Part shown: positions 1 to 8,116 of the stretch, in pieces
Position numbering within the stretch: position 1 is the stretch's first letter
How the letters are laid out: each line of letters begins with the position of its first letter
Assembly: GCA_947625905.1 (NCBI GenBank)
Contig: CANQQJ010000002.1
Location: 1 to 64,000 of the forward strand
Length of the DNA: 64,000 nt
Direction: 5' to 3'
DNA from: an uncultured Clostridia bacterium
Lineage (GTDB): Bacteria > Bacillota > Clostridia > Monoglobales > Monoglobaceae
Translations under genes and position numbers: made by a program
The notes under the pieces: model-generated
What the model was told of the DNA's origin: nothing
The model's database searches: none
The model's input: the letters and a program-made list of their open reading frames with translations, nothing else

Positions 1-134
1 TGTTAGTTTCATTTTACACAAAAGTTGCTATGTTGTCTATTTTTATTTACTGTTGCACTTCACATGATAACATGCCCTGCCGCCAACGGCGGCTGAGGGG
101 GGAGGCAGACATGCGTCAATGAGAGGAAATATTC

Positions 135-938
135 ATGGACATACTTGAAAAAATCGTAACAAAAAAGAAAATATATCTGGAGAACCAAAAGCAGAAGATC
201 AGCTACAAGACCTTAAGGAGCGGGGTTGAGAGATCGTTCGGCTCGCGCAAGGTGATCAGCTTTTACAATGCTTTGAAGGACTACAAAAAGATCTCGATCA
301 TCGCCGAGGTCAAAAAGGCGTCGCCCTCAAAAGGGCTTATACGTCCCGACCTTAACCACATGGACGTGGCTCGGGAATACCTAAAGTCCGACGTGCAGGC
401 AATGTCGGTGCTGACCGAGACCGACTTCTTCCTCGGCAAGCCCGAGTTTTTGCGCGATATCAGCCTGATCTCCAAAATCCCGCTGCTGCGCAAGGACTTC
501 GTGATCGACGACTATCAGATATACGAGGCGAGCGGCCTCGGCGCGTCCGCGATCCTGCTGATCGCGGCAATCCTGGACGATAAGACAATGGGCGAGTTTA
601 TGAAAATCGCCCGCGAGCTTGACCTAGACTGCCTTGTGGAGGTCCACAACGAGGAGGAACTGCGCCGCGTCAACGCGCTGGGCGCGAGGATCGTGGGGGT
701 CAACAACCGCAATCTCAAGACCTTTGAGGAAGACCTGGGCACCACCGAGCGGCTTTTGAACCTGCTCGAGGAGCGCGACAAAAAAGTCCTTGTGTCCGAG
801 AGCGGCATCAGGAGCAGCCGCGACCTTAAATATATCGAGTCGCTGGGCGCCGACGCGGCGCTTATTGGCGAGCTGTTTATGCGGCGGCTGCATATTTCCG
901 CCGCGGTCGACGATCTGAGAAACGGAAGGCTGGGTTGA
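135..938 (+). CDS. trpC: Indole-3-glycerol phosphate synthase
   Basis: This enzyme closes the indole ring from carboxyphenylamino-deoxyribulose phosphate, the fourth step of tryptophan synthesis, in the cytoplasm. The 267-residue protein has the family length and the TIM-barrel signatures: the KKASPSKG phosphate/substrate loop near residue 60, LLRKDFVID near 118, GVNNRNLKTFE near 190 and VSESGI near 220. The ATG follows a GAGAGGAA ribosome site. It is the first visible gene of trpC-trpF-trpB-trpA and is separated from trpF by one base. The 134 bases upstream hold no gene, so trpE, trpG and trpD either lie further left beyond a gap or sit elsewhere. The identification is secure. Confidence 0.97.
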   Translation: MDILEKIVTKKKIYLENQKQKISYKTLRSGVERSFGSRKVISFYNALKDYKKISIIAEVKKASPSKGLIRPDLNHMDVAREYLKSDVQAMSVLTETDFFLGKPEFLRDISLISKIPLLRKDFVIDDYQIYEASGLGASAILLIAAILDDKTMGEFMKIARELDLDCLVEVHNEEELRRVNALGARIVGVNNRNLKTFEEDLGTTERLLNLLEERDKKVLVSESGIRSSRDLKYIESLGADAALIGELFMRRLHISAAVDDLRNGRLG

Positions 939-939
939 T

Positions 940-1566
940 ATGAGCGTTAAAATAAAGATCTGCGGCCTCATGCGCGAGGCGGATGCCGACGCGGTAAACG
1001 CGGCCGGGCCCGACTGCGCGGGATTTGTGTTCTACGAGAAAAGCCGCCGCTGCCTGACGGCCGACAAAGCGCGCGCGATACGCGCTCGGCTCGACCCGAA
1101 GATCAAGGCCGTAGGCGTGTTTGTCAATATGCCGCCCCAAAAAATTGCGGAGCTGGTAAATTCTGTTCCGCTTGACATCGCTCAGCTGCACGGCGGAGAG
1201 ACCGCGGAGGATATAGAAAAACTAAAAACGCTTTGCTCCGGTCTGGAAGTTTGGAAAGCGGCGCGGGTCGGAGACGGCTTTGACCCGAAAAGCCTCGAAA
1301 AATACAAAAATGCCGATCGTCTGCTGCTGGACGCGTATGTCGAGGGCTACGGCGGCAAGGGCAAAAAGATCGAGGATGAGCGCCTGCGCGGCATTGACCT
1401 GAGCGGCGTTATGCTGGCCGGCGGTCTGAACGCGGGCAACATCGCGGACGCGGTCGAAAGGTACCGTCCCTACGGGGTCGACGTCAGCAGCGGCGCCGAG
1501 ACCGACGGGCAAAAGGACGCAGAGAAGATAAAGGACATCGTGAATATCATAAGAAATATAAAATAA
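940..1566 (+). CDS. trpF: Phosphoribosylanthranilate isomerase
   Basis: The enzyme carries out the Amadori rearrangement of phosphoribosylanthranilate, the third step of tryptophan synthesis. The 208-residue product shows the family pattern: the N-terminal KICGLMRE motif with the catalytic cysteine, GFVFYEKSRR near residue 30, QLHGGE near 82 and the C-terminal LAGGLNAGNI and GVDVSSGAET phosphate-binding segments. The start follows the trpC stop by one base, so translation is probably coupled. There is no sign of the trpC-trpF fusion found in enterobacteria. Confidence 0.96.
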   Translation: MSVKIKICGLMREADADAVNAAGPDCAGFVFYEKSRRCLTADKARAIRARLDPKIKAVGVFVNMPPQKIAELVNSVPLDIAQLHGGETAEDIEKLKTLCSGLEVWKAARVGDGFDPKSLEKYKNADRLLLDAYVEGYGGKGKKIEDERLRGIDLSGVMLAGGLNAGNIADAVERYRPYGVDVSSGAETDGQKDAEKIKDIVNIIRNIK

Positions 1567-1587
1567 ATCAAAACGAGGTATAAAATT

Positions 1588-2784
1588 ATGGAAAATAAAT
1601 CAAAGGGCAGATTCGGGCTCTACGGGGGACAGTACGCTCCCGAGACCCTGATGCGCGCCCTGAACGAGCTTGAGGCCGCCTACAGCGAGGCGAAGGCGGA
1701 CCCGGGGTTCCAAAAAGAACTTGAATTCTATTTGAATGAGTACGCCGGCAGGCCGTCTCTGCTCTATTACGCGGAAAACATGACAAAGGACCTGGGCGGC
1801 GCCAAGGTGTACATAAAGCGCGAGGACCTGAACCACACCGGGGCCCACAAGATCAACAACGTGCTGGGCCAGGCGCTTTTGGCGAGGCGCATGGGCAAAA
1901 AGAAGGTCATCGCCGAGACCGGAGCGGGCCAGCACGGAGTGGCCGCGGCCACGGCGGCGGCGCTGTTCGGCATGGAGTGCGAGGTCTTCATGGGCGAGGA
2001 GGACACGCGGCGCCAGGAGCTCAACGTGTTCCGCATGAACCTGCTGGGCGCCAAGGTGACGCCCGTCACATCGGGCACCGGCACGCTCAAGGACGCCTGC
2101 AACGAGGCGCTCCGCGCGTGGGCTGCAAGGGCGAACGACACGCTCTATCTGCTGGGCTCCACCATGGGCCCGCACCCGTACCCCACGATCGTGCGCGACT
2201 TCCAGAGCGTTATCGGAAAAGAGATCAAGGAGCAGATGCTCGAAAAAGAGGGCCGTCTGCCCGACGCGGTCATCGCCTGCGTGGGCGGTGGCAGCAACGC
2301 CATGGGCGCGTTTTATGATTTTATCGGCGACAAGTCGGTGCGGCTTATCGGAGCCGAGGCAGCGGGCGACGGAATAGATACCGAGCGCCACGCCGCCACC
2401 ATGACAAAAGGCACCGTGGGCGTGCTCCACGGCATGAAGTCGATATTTTTGCAGGACAAATCGGGCGGCATAATGCCGGTCTACTCGATCTCCGCGGGTC
2501 TCGATTATCCCGGTGTGGGTCCCGAGCACGCGGCTCTGCGAGACAGCGGCCGCGCCGAATATTATCCGATAACCGACGCCGAGGCGGTCGACGCCTTCCG
2601 CTACCTGACGAGGATAGAGGGCATAATCCCCGCGATCGAAAGCTCCCACGCGGTGGCGCAGGCGATGAAGATCGTGCCCAAAATGGACAAGGACAAGATC
2701 GTTGTTATAAATCTTTCGGGCAGAGGCGACAAGGACGTATATTCGGTAGCCAGATATATGGGGGTGGAAATCAATGAAAAATAG
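1588..2784 (+). CDS. trpB: Tryptophan synthase beta chain
   Basis: This PLP-dependent subunit condenses indole with serine to give tryptophan and works as an alpha2-beta2 complex with TrpA. The 398-residue protein carries the PLP-lysine motif HTGAHKINN near residue 88, the AETGAGQHG loop near 110, the GGGSNAMG phosphate-binding loop near 231 and the C-terminal SGRGDKD motif. The length and motifs are those of the standard TrpB1 class. The ATG lies 21 bases after trpF behind a CGAGGT site. Its end overlaps the trpA start by 11 bases, which suggests coupled translation of equal subunit amounts. Confidence 0.98.
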   Translation: MENKSKGRFGLYGGQYAPETLMRALNELEAAYSEAKADPGFQKELEFYLNEYAGRPSLLYYAENMTKDLGGAKVYIKREDLNHTGAHKINNVLGQALLARRMGKKKVIAETGAGQHGVAAATAAALFGMECEVFMGEEDTRRQELNVFRMNLLGAKVTPVTSGTGTLKDACNEALRAWAARANDTLYLLGSTMGPHPYPTIVRDFQSVIGKEIKEQMLEKEGRLPDAVIACVGGGSNAMGAFYDFIGDKSVRLIGAEAAGDGIDTERHAATMTKGTVGVLHGMKSIFLQDKSGGIMPVYSISAGLDYPGVGPEHAALRDSGRAEYYPITDAEAVDAFRYLTRIEGIIPAIESSHAVAQAMKIVPKMDKDKIVVINLSGRGDKDVYSVARYMGVEINEK

Positions 2785-3571
2785 AATAGACTCAATGTTT
2801 GAAGCCCTGAGAGAAAAAGATAAAAAGGCGCTGGTGACGTTTCTGACCTTCGGGGACCCTGACATCGAGACTTCGAAAAAGCTCGTGCTCGCCATGGAGC
2901 AGGCCGGAGCCGATCTGATAGAACTGGGAATACCGTTCTCCGACCCGATGGCCGAGGGCCCGGTTATCCAGGCGGCGAATGTGCGCGCCCTGAAGCATGA
3001 GATAAATCTCGACATAATATTTAAGGCTGTGTCCGAGCTGAGGGAGTCCACGCAGGTTCCGCTGGTGTTTTTGATGTATTTCAACTCGATTTTAAGTTAC
3101 GGCCCCGAAAAGTTTTTCGCGGGGTGCAAGGACGCGGGCGTGGACGGCGTTATTATCCCCGATCTGCCGTTTGAGGAGAGCGGCGAGATCTATGACCTGA
3201 CGCAGAAATACGGAGTATGGCAGATCTCGATGATCGCGCCCACATCGTCGGAGGAGCGGTCAAAGGCGATCTGCGAGAGGGCGAGAGGCTTTCTTTACTG
3301 CGTGTCCTCGATGGGCGTCACTGGAACGCGGGAGGATTTTTCCACCGATTTTGACCGTATGTTCGCCATGCTTAACAAGTATTCCGACATCCCGAAGTGC
3401 ATAGGATTCGGCATATCAAAGCCCGAGCATATCGAGAGTTTAAAGAAATACTGCGACGGCCTTATAGTCGGCAGCGCCATTGTCAAAACGATTGCCGCGG
3501 GCAAGACCGAGGCCGACAAAATAGACGGCGTCAAGGAGCTGACCGCCGCCCTCAAGGCCCCGCTGATATAG
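2774..3571 (+). CDS. trpA: Tryptophan synthase alpha chain
   Basis: TrpA cleaves indole-3-glycerol phosphate and channels indole to TrpB. The 265-residue protein has the conserved glutamate and aspartate region ([17 protein letters not shown], near residues 49-65), the PDLPFEE segment near 130 and the GFGISKPEH phosphate-site motif near 214. It is the last gene of the operon and stops with TAG. A perfect promoter starts four bases after the stop, so the next transcription unit is packed directly against the operon end. No convincing plus-strand terminator for the operon is visible. Confidence 0.97.
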   Translation: MKNRIDSMFEALREKDKKALVTFLTFGDPDIETSKKLVLAMEQAGADLIELGIPFSDPMAEGPVIQAANVRALKHEINLDIIFKAVSELRESTQVPLVFLMYFNSILSYGPEKFFAGCKDAGVDGVIIPDLPFEESGEIYDLTQKYGVWQISMIAPTSSEERSKAICERARGFLYCVSSMGVTGTREDFSTDFDRMFAMLNKYSDIPKCIGFGISKPEHIESLKKYCDGLIVGSAIVKTIAAGKTEADKIDGVKELTAALKAPLI

Positions 3572-3574
3572 CGC

Positions 3575-3603
3575 TTGACAAAGCAGAAAAAGAATGTTAT
3601 AAT
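3575..3603 (+). promoter_or_regulatory. Consensus sigma-A promoter, candidate antisense RNA
   Basis: A perfect TTGACA box is followed after exactly 17 bases by TATAAT, with a predicted start near 3610. No plausible gene with a ribosome site follows on this strand for 500 bases. The transcript would run antisense through the small hydrophobic gene at 3716-3787. Confidence 0.75.
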
Positions 3604-3611
3604 ATAAACGC

Positions 3612-3633
3612 AAAAAGGAGCCCGAAGGCCCCT
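3612..3633 (-). terminator. Intrinsic terminator of toxin message
   Basis: Read on the minus strand, AGGGGCC and GGCTCCT form a seven-pair stem with one G-U pair, capped by a TTCG tetraloop and followed by a T run. On the plus strand the same stem has an A-C mismatch and no T run, so the minus-strand reading is favoured. It would end the message of the small hydrophobic gene. Confidence 0.7.
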
Positions 3634-3715
3634 TAAAGCATCAAAGGCAACCGCAATGCGGCCGGCCGAAAAACAGAATATCAGATATAGCTGCCCTCCG
3701 GTCAAATCAGGGCGG

Positions 3716-3787
3716 CTATATCACTTTCATAGTGAATATAACAAGAAACAAAAATGTAAGGAATATTATTCCCAAAACATGTTTCAC
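3716..3787 (-). CDS. Small hydrophobic peptide, type I toxin-like
   Basis: The gene encodes a 23-residue peptide beginning MKHVLGIIFLTFLF and ending in TMKVI, one continuous hydrophobic helix with lysines at both ends. Such peptides resemble the membrane-active holin-like toxins of type I toxin-antitoxin loci. The GTG start is set by AAGGAGGTG nine bases upstream. A minus-strand promoter (3903-3931) and terminator (3612-3633) define a message of about 285 nt with a 110-nt untranslated leader, long for so small a gene and typical of this toxin class. A strong convergent promoter would produce an antisense RNA. No family assignment can be made from so short a sequence; the toxin role is inferred from layout. 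Confidence 0.55.
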   Translation of the reverse strand: MKHVLGIIFLTFLFLVIFTMKVI

Positions 3788-3902
3788 GCAGCAACACCTC
3801 CTTCAATAGACTCTCGGAAAACCGAGGAATATCTCAGAGGTTCACCTCCTTCCTTTTGAGAATGAGGTGGCCGAACCGCTCTGCTTTACCTTTGATATCC
3901 GC

Positions 3903-3931
3903 ATTATATCATGAATTTCGACAAAAGTAAA
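3903..3931 (-). promoter_or_regulatory. Promoter of small hydrophobic gene
   Basis: On the minus strand TTTACT is followed after 17 bases by TATAAT. The predicted start is near 3896, so the message begins GATATCAAAGG. That 5' end is complementary over about 11 positions to a segment just before the terminator (around 3641-3655), a possible fold-back that could mask translation. Confidence 0.65.
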
Positions 3932-4114
3932 ATTAAATTATCTTTACAAAGGATTGGAGAATAATTGGGCAACGATATTATATTAAAGATTTGGAACGTT
4001 TTTAAAAGTTAACATAAGCAAAGAAAGACGCTCAAAGAATAATGTTGACAGGCAATAACGGAAAAGCTATAATATTTATGACTTACTGTGAAAAATTTAA
4101 AAAGGAAGAGATTT

Positions 4115-5137
4115 ATGTTATATTTTACCTTGATTGTTTATGGCGCTTTATTGGCAACTCTTCTTGTCGGTTGTCGTTTTAATTTTAACGGCAACGTTAA
4201 TCGGGGGGGGGTAGAGTTCTTTTATAATATGAATGCCCTCAGAGGCATATTTGCTATTGAAATTGTTTTGGGGCATGCGGTACATTATAGCGGAAACACA
4301 ATGCTTTTTATGCTGGGCGAATTTATGTTTATAGGAGTTTCCTTTTTCTTTTTTGCTTCGGCCTTCGGAATGGCGCGGTCTTATGACCTAAAGCCCGATT
4401 ATATGCGCGGCTTTCTAATCAAAAAGTGCGGAACGCTGTTTTCAATTGCTATGGTGTGTTTTTTGCAAAATGAATTGATCAGATTTATACTTCATAAAAA
4501 TCTTGGATGGACGGGAAATGTTTTTTCATGTATTTTTGAAGATACAAATTGGTATATTTGGGAACTTATGCTGTTTTACATTTTGTTCTGGGCTGTATAT
4601 TCGTTTGTTAAAAAACGAAAGGTTTTATGGACATCGATACTTGTTGTAATAATTGTACACATAATGTATTTTGCGCACTTTGATATTCCGTTTTATATAA
4701 GCGCAATAGGCTTTTTGATGGGTTTGTTGTTTTATACTTATTATGAGAAATCGGTTCGATTTTTTCGTTCGACAAAAGGAATTTTTACAATTGCGGTAAC
4801 GACCGCTGTCGGTCTTTGCAGCATGTTGTGGGACGGTAATATTTTTGCGAGCGTATATCTCAGAAATATTATGTGTGCCGCATTTCTTTCGGCTTTGGTT
4901 GTAGTTCTTCAATTTGTTCGGTTTGACAACGCGGTTCTTAGGTTTTTAAGTAAATATTCCGCCGAGATATACTTTTACCAATTTATTTATTTGGAAATTT
5001 TCGCAAACAGGGGCACAATAGAAAAAACGCTGCTCATTGTCGGCAGCACACTTATAACGGCTGTTGTTATGAGACCCGTTAACGTTTTTATCAAAGGCTT
5101 GTTTCAAAAGGGATTTAATAAAGCGCGGCAAAATTAA
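4115..5137 (+). CDS. Acyltransferase-3 family membrane protein
   Basis: The protein has about ten hydrophobic segments over 340 residues and matches the Acyltransferase_3 (O-acetyltransferase) pattern, with NALRGIFAIEIVLGHAVHY early in the protein (conserved Arg and His). Members transfer acyl groups to surface sugars or lipids at the membrane. I choose the ATG at 4115 because AAGGAAGAG lies just before it; a GTG at 4088 is in frame but has no ribosome site. A run of nine G at 4203-4211, inside an AT-rich gene, makes it a candidate for on/off switching by slippage. It stands alone between two terminators or promoters, and its base composition differs from the trp and pan operons. Confidence 0.75.
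   Translation: MLYFTLIVYGALLATLLVGCRFNFNGNVNRGGVEFFYNMNALRGIFAIEIVLGHAVHYSGNTMLFMLGEFMFIGVSFFFFASAFGMARSYDLKPDYMRGFLIKKCGTLFSIAMVCFLQNELIRFILHKNLGWTGNVFSCIFEDTNWYIWELMLFYILFWAVYSFVKKRKVLWTSILVVIIVHIMYFAHFDIPFYISAIGFLMGLLFYTYYEKSVRFFRSTKGIFTIAVTTAVGLCSMLWDGNIFASVYLRNIMCAAFLSALVVVLQFVRFDNAVLRFLSKYSAEIYFYQFIYLEIFANRGTIEKTLLIVGSTLITAVVMRPVNVFIKGLFQKGFNKARQN
4203..4211 (+). repeat. G9 homopolymer inside acyltransferase gene
   Basis: Nine consecutive G fall about 30 codons into the acyltransferase. Loss of one G gives TAG at once, and gain of one gives TAA within a few codons, so any length change would switch the gene off. This is the classic form of a phase-variable tract. Confidence 0.7.
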
Positions 5138-5149
5138 GACCGCGCTTTT
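5120..5149. terminator. Bidirectional terminator, acyltransferase and panD
   Basis: Nine perfect pairs (AAAGCGCGG with CCGCGCTTT) enclose an 11-base loop that contains the acyltransferase stop codon. A and T runs flank both sides, so the same hairpin can end the plus-strand acyltransferase message and the minus-strand pan operon. Confidence 0.7.
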
Positions 5150-5157
5150 ATAAAGTT

Positions 5158-5496
5158 TTATATGCTGTTTTCTATGAATTTTATTTTGGGTTTGTGGGTC
5201 TTGGCTTGCTCGTAGTCCATGGTGGCGTAGGCTATGATTATCACCTTGTCGCCCACGCTCGCTTTGTGGGCGGCGGCGCCGTTTAAGCAGACCACTCCGC
5301 TGCCGCGCTCGCCGGGAATGGCATAGGTTATCAGGCGTTCGCCGTTGTTTATGTTTACCACATGCACCTGCTGGTTGGTGAGGATGCCCACCTCGTCCAT
5401 CCAGTCCTCGTCGATCGTTATCGAGCCGATGTAGTTTAAATTGGCGTCGGTCACCGTGGCTCTGTGGATCTTTGAGTTCATGATCTCTATGTTCAT
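5158..5496 (-). CDS. panD: Aspartate 1-decarboxylase (pyruvoyl type)
   Basis: PanD makes beta-alanine for pantothenate. It is a self-processing enzyme: the chain is cut before a serine that becomes the pyruvoyl cofactor. The 112-residue protein contains [20 protein letters not shown], with the Gly-Ser cleavage site at residues 24-25. It also has the [14 protein letters not shown] and [12 protein letters not shown] segments of the family. The ATG follows AGGAGGTG by eight bases. It is the last gene of panB-panC-panD and starts 11 bases after panC ends. Confidence 0.97.
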   Translation of the reverse strand: MNIEIMNSKIHRATVTDANLNYIGSITIDEDWMDEVGILTNQQVHVVNINNGERLITYAIPGERGSGVVCLNGAAAHKASVGDKVIIIAYATMDYEQAKTHKPKIKFIENSI

Positions 5497-5507
5497 GCGC
5501 GCACCTC

Positions 5508-6365
5508 CTAATTTTCGGGCTCTGCTATGATATTGTCAATCAGTCGCGTCTTTCCAAAGCGGACCGCCAGCGCGATCAGCGTTTTTTGGTCGAGCCTGCC
5601 GCCGCAGGGCTCAAGGCTCGGGAAGGCGCAGCTTTCGATATACTCGATATCCGCGAGGGGTGATTTTGATATCCGCGTCCTTATGTCCTGCTTTATTTTC
5701 TCAAGGTCAGTCTCGCCGCCTTTGATATTATCCTCCGCCTCTTTCAGCGCCGCGCTGAGGCTGAGCGCCTGTTCGCGCTCCTCGGCCGATAAATATGTGT
5801 TGCGGCTGCTCATGGCGAGGCCGTCTTTTTCGCGCACTATCGGGCAGGGCACGATCTCGATGTTCATGTTGAGGTCGGACACCATGCGCATAATGACCGC
5901 CAGCTGCTGCGCGTCCTTCTGTCCGAAGTAGGCGCGGTCGGCCATCGAGATGTTGAACAGCTTGGTAACTACCGTCGCGACGCCGCGGAAGTGGCCGGGT
6001 CTGGTCTTGCCGCAGAGTATCTTGGTGATGCCGCTGTCAACGCTGACAAAGGTTCCGTAGCCGTCCGGGTACATATCCTCGGGCTCCGGGTGGAAAATAT
6101 AGTCCGCGCCGGCCGATTCGGCGGCCTCTTTGTCGCGCTCAAGGTCGCGTGGGTAGGTCTCAAGGTCCTCACCGGGGCCGAACTGGGTCGGGTTGACGAA
6201 AACGCTGACGATCGTTATGTCGTTTTGCTCGGCGCTTTTGCGTATCAGCGACTTGTGGCCCTCGTGAAGGTAGCCCATTGTGGGCACAAGACCGATGGTT
6301 TTGCCTTCGGCTTTTAATTTTTTCGAAACGGCGTTAAGCTCCGCCGGTGTTTTTATTATTTGCAT
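5508..6365 (-). CDS. panC: Pantothenate synthetase
   Basis: PanC joins pantoate and beta-alanine with ATP to give pantothenate. The 285-residue protein has the nucleotidyltransferase signature [13 protein letters not shown], the [18 protein letters not shown] pantoate site and the [13 protein letters not shown] and MSSRNTYLS (KMSKS-like) motifs. The start at 6365 is chosen because AGGAGGAAACACC precedes it; a longer in-frame reading would begin upstream of the ribosome site. It is separated from panB by a 480-base spacer full of intergenic repeats, which may have inserted into an originally tight operon. Confidence 0.97.
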   Translation of the reverse strand: MQIIKTPAELNAVSKKLKAEGKTIGLVPTMGYLHEGHKSLIRKSAEQNDITIVSVFVNPTQFGPGEDLETYPRDLERDKEAAESAGADYIFHPEPEDMYPDGYGTFVSVDSGITKILCGKTRPGHFRGVATVVTKLFNISMADRAYFGQKDAQQLAVIMRMVSDLNMNIEIVPCPIVREKDGLAMSSRNTYLSAEEREQALSLSAALKEAEDNIKGGETDLEKIKQDIRTRISKSPLADIEYIESCAFPSLEPCGGRLDQKTLIALAVRFGKTRLIDNIIAEPEN

Positions 6366-6845
6366 GGTGTTTCCTCCTAGCGTAGTGATTAGTGAATAAG
6401 AATAGGACACCTCATCAGTCAGCGGACAAGCCGCTGACAGCTTCCCCTCAAGGGGAAGCCTCTCTTGCCTTCCCCTTGAGGGGAAGGTGGGTTTTTGCCC
6501 GAATGGGCAAAAAGCCGGATGAGGTGGCAGCGTAGGAACTAGGAACCCCTCTCAGTCAGCTTCGCCCCATATCCGCTCACGTTAATGATTTGTGGCCTCG
6601 TTTATATGCGAAATCGGAGTACGATAGTGCCACGAACCCGCTAACGCGGCTCCGGCCGCAGACAGCATTAAGGAAGCTCTTGGTCAAAATTGCAAGCAAT
6701 TTTGAAAGATAGCTCTGAACCCGCAAGCAAGCTTGCTGATTATCCCCAAGGGGCGAGCCTTTCGGGACGCCGGGGTCGTCGTTCCCTACGGCCATTGTTC
6801 GCAAAATGTCGTAGGGGCGGATATTATCCGCCCGTTTGCCTCGCC
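6366..6845. repeat. Repeat-filled spacer between panB and panC
   Basis: I see no gene here. The stretch begins with a TAGTGATTAGTGAATA motif that recurs near 53335 and 61150-61268, then a 119-base multi-hairpin element (6408-6526). After this come several short palindromes, for example around AAAATTGC-AA-GCAATTTT near 6690 and GCAAGC-AA-GCTTGC near 6725. It ends with GGGGCGGATATTATCCGCCC (about 6815-6834), which recurs in opposite orientation near 39800. The pattern is that of decayed intergenic repeats. Confidence 0.65.
6408..6526. repeat. MITE-like multi-hairpin element
   Basis: Perfect nine-base terminal inverted repeats (CACCTCATC and GATGAGGTG) bound 119 bases that contain four consecutive hairpins. 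Examples are CAGCGG/CCGCTG, CTTCCCC/GGGGAAG, CCTTCCCC/GGGGAAGG and TTTTTGCCC/GGGCAAAAA. It has no coding capacity. It lies between panC and panB and would be transcribed with them. Confidence 0.65.
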
Positions 6846-7637
6846 TTAGTTATTTTGCGGGAAACGTCCCTCTTTTACTTCGGTTATATAGTCCGAGACG
6901 CCGGCGGTTATCGCTTGGCCGACCTCGGCGAAGCGCTTCACGAACGACGGCACGTAGTCGTCGAACATGCCCAGCATGTCGTGCAGCACCAGCACCTGCC
7001 CGTCGCAGTCGGGGCCAGCGCCTATGCCGATCGTCGGGATCGTGAGGCTCTCGGTAACTTTTTTCGCAAGATCGCGGGGGATGCACTCAAGCACCAGCGC
7101 GAAGGCTCCCGCCTCCTCCGTCGCTTTCGCGTCGCGCAGCAGCTTTTCCGCGGCCGCGTCGGTCTTCGCCTGAACTCCGAAGCCGCCCAGCTGGTTCACG
7201 CTCTGCGGCGTCAGTCCCAGGTGCGCGCACACGGGTATTCCCGCGTCGGTTATCGCCTTTATGACCTCGGCGACTTCCTCGCCGCCCTCGATCTTGACCG
7301 CCGCCGCGTTCCCTTCCGCTATAAGGGCGCCGGCGTTTTTCACGGCCTCATACTTGCCTAAGTGACAGGACAAAAACGGCATGTCGGCCACGACCATTGC
7401 GCGTCTTGCGCCTCTCGCCACCGCTTTTGTGTGGTGTATCATGTCCGCCATGGTGACGTGGGTGGTGTTGTCATAGCCCAGCATAACGTTGCCCAGCGAG
7501 TCGCCCACAAGTATCATGTCGACGCCCGCGCCGTCAACCAGCTTTGCCATCGAGTAATCGTAAGAGGTCAGCATGGAAATCTTCTCTCGGCCCTTCATTG
7601 CCCGAACGGTTTTTGTGGTGATCTTCTTTTCTGCCAT
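6846..7637 (-). CDS. panB: 3-Methyl-2-oxobutanoate hydroxymethyltransferase
   Basis: PanB transfers a hydroxymethyl group from methylene-tetrahydrofolate to ketoisovalerate, the first committed step of pantothenate synthesis. The 263-residue protein has the metal and substrate motifs of the family: [37 protein letters not shown] (residues 22-58), VVADMPF near 82, VKIEGG near 114 and [12 protein letters not shown] near 132. The ATG follows AGGAGAATG. It is the first pan gene, about 90 bases downstream of the terminator of a small RNA, and an AT-rich TATA-like stretch near 7690-7710 probably holds its promoter. Confidence 0.97.
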   Translation of the reverse strand: MAEKKITTKTVRAMKGREKISMLTSYDYSMAKLVDGAGVDMILVGDSLGNVMLGYDNTTHVTMADMIHHTKAVARGARRAMVVADMPFLSCHLGKYEAVKNAGALIAEGNAAAVKIEGGEEVAEVIKAITDAGIPVCAHLGLTPQSVNQLGGFGVQAKTDAAAEKLLRDAKATEEAGAFALVLECIPRDLAKKVTESLTIPTIGIGAGPDCDGQVLVLHDMLGMFDDYVPSFVKRFAEVGQAITAGVSDYITEVKEGRFPQNN

Positions 7638-7734
7638 TTTTCATTCTCCTTTACTTTAATTTCAGCTTTTAGTATGAGTTTCTTCATTATATTATATATA
7701 ATATAAATCCAAAACTACATATTATTGTGTGCAT

Positions 7735-7920
7735 AAAAACAGGATACCCAACATGCGGTATCCTTACAGAGAACGTCAAAACGCGGATCCCGCGCATAAT
7801 TTGCGCGAAACTGTCGATTTTGAAAAATTTTTAAAAAAATCAGTCTCTGTTGGGAACCCAATCAAAGCTTTTGTCGTCATACATAGTGAGAGGCCGATTT
7901 TCGCTCTCTCTATGCCGGCA
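7735..7920 (-). ncRNA. Strongly promoted structured small RNA, unclassified
   Basis: A minus-strand promoter and an intrinsic terminator delimit about 185 nt without a reading frame. The terminator pairs AGGATACC with GGTATCCT (7741-7748 and 7757-7764) and is followed by a T run. Inside are a 5' hairpin (7882-7914, two five-pair helices around an A-A mismatch) and a domain closed by CAGAGA/TCTCTG (7766-7771 with 7844-7849) that holds further stems. Length and promoter strength would fit 6S RNA, but I could not form the long closing helix of 6S. Its place upstream of panB also allows a leader or attenuator such as a pan-type motif, although the expected bulged adenosines were not recognised. 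Confidence 0.5.
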
Positions 7921-7926
7921 AAAATG

Positions 7927-7955
7927 AGTATAGCACACTTTGGAACAAATTGCAA
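7927..7955 (-). promoter_or_regulatory. Promoter of small RNA upstream of panB
   Basis: On the minus strand TTGCAA is followed after 17 bases by TATACT. It predicts a start near 7920, directly before the 5' hairpin of the small RNA. Confidence 0.65.
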
Positions 7956-8029
7956 TATCTTTTTGTTACATAAAGTTACAAACAGGGTTACAAAGAATTA
8001 CAAATTTTATACAAATTGATTCAAACCCC

Positions 8030-8058
8030 TTGACATCTGTCGATTTAGGTATTAAAAT
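8030..8058 (+). promoter_or_regulatory. Promoter of pyrG
   Basis: TTGACA and TAAAAT are separated by 17 bases, giving a start near 8065 and a leader of about 50 nt before pyrG. It is divergent from the small RNA promoter about 75 bases to the left. Confidence 0.75.
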
Positions 8059-8116
8059 ACAAGAGTTAAAGTGTATTTTGCTTTTTATTATAACTATTGA
8101 AAAGGGGGAGATCGTT

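Larger units (their letters stand above)
3610..3860 (+). ncRNA. Candidate antisense RNA opposite small toxin gene
   Basis: This is inferred from the perfect promoter at 3575-3603 and the absence of a coding region on this strand. The transcript would be complementary to most of the minus-strand toxin message, including its coding region and ribosome site. It would fold a long hairpin (3684-3697 with 3709-3722, 14 pairs with one G-U). The 3' end is a guess: a weak GAGG-TTCA-CCTC hairpin followed by a T-rich run lies at 3837-3857. The layout resembles the convergent txpA/ratA and bsrG/SR4 pairs of Bacillus. Confidence 0.4.

Noticed and set aside
1600-3084. Long open frame on the minus strand across trpB
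   Set aside because: It is the antisense shadow of trpB and trpA in GC-rich codons, has no ribosome site and no family features.
6577-7361. Frames covering the panB-panC spacer and the opposite strand of panB
   Set aside because: They run through palindromic repeats or shadow panB and lack ribosome sites.
7735-7920. Firm assignment of the small RNA as 6S RNA
   Set aside because: Length and promoter fit, but the long closing helix and central bubble could not be drawn; left unclassified.
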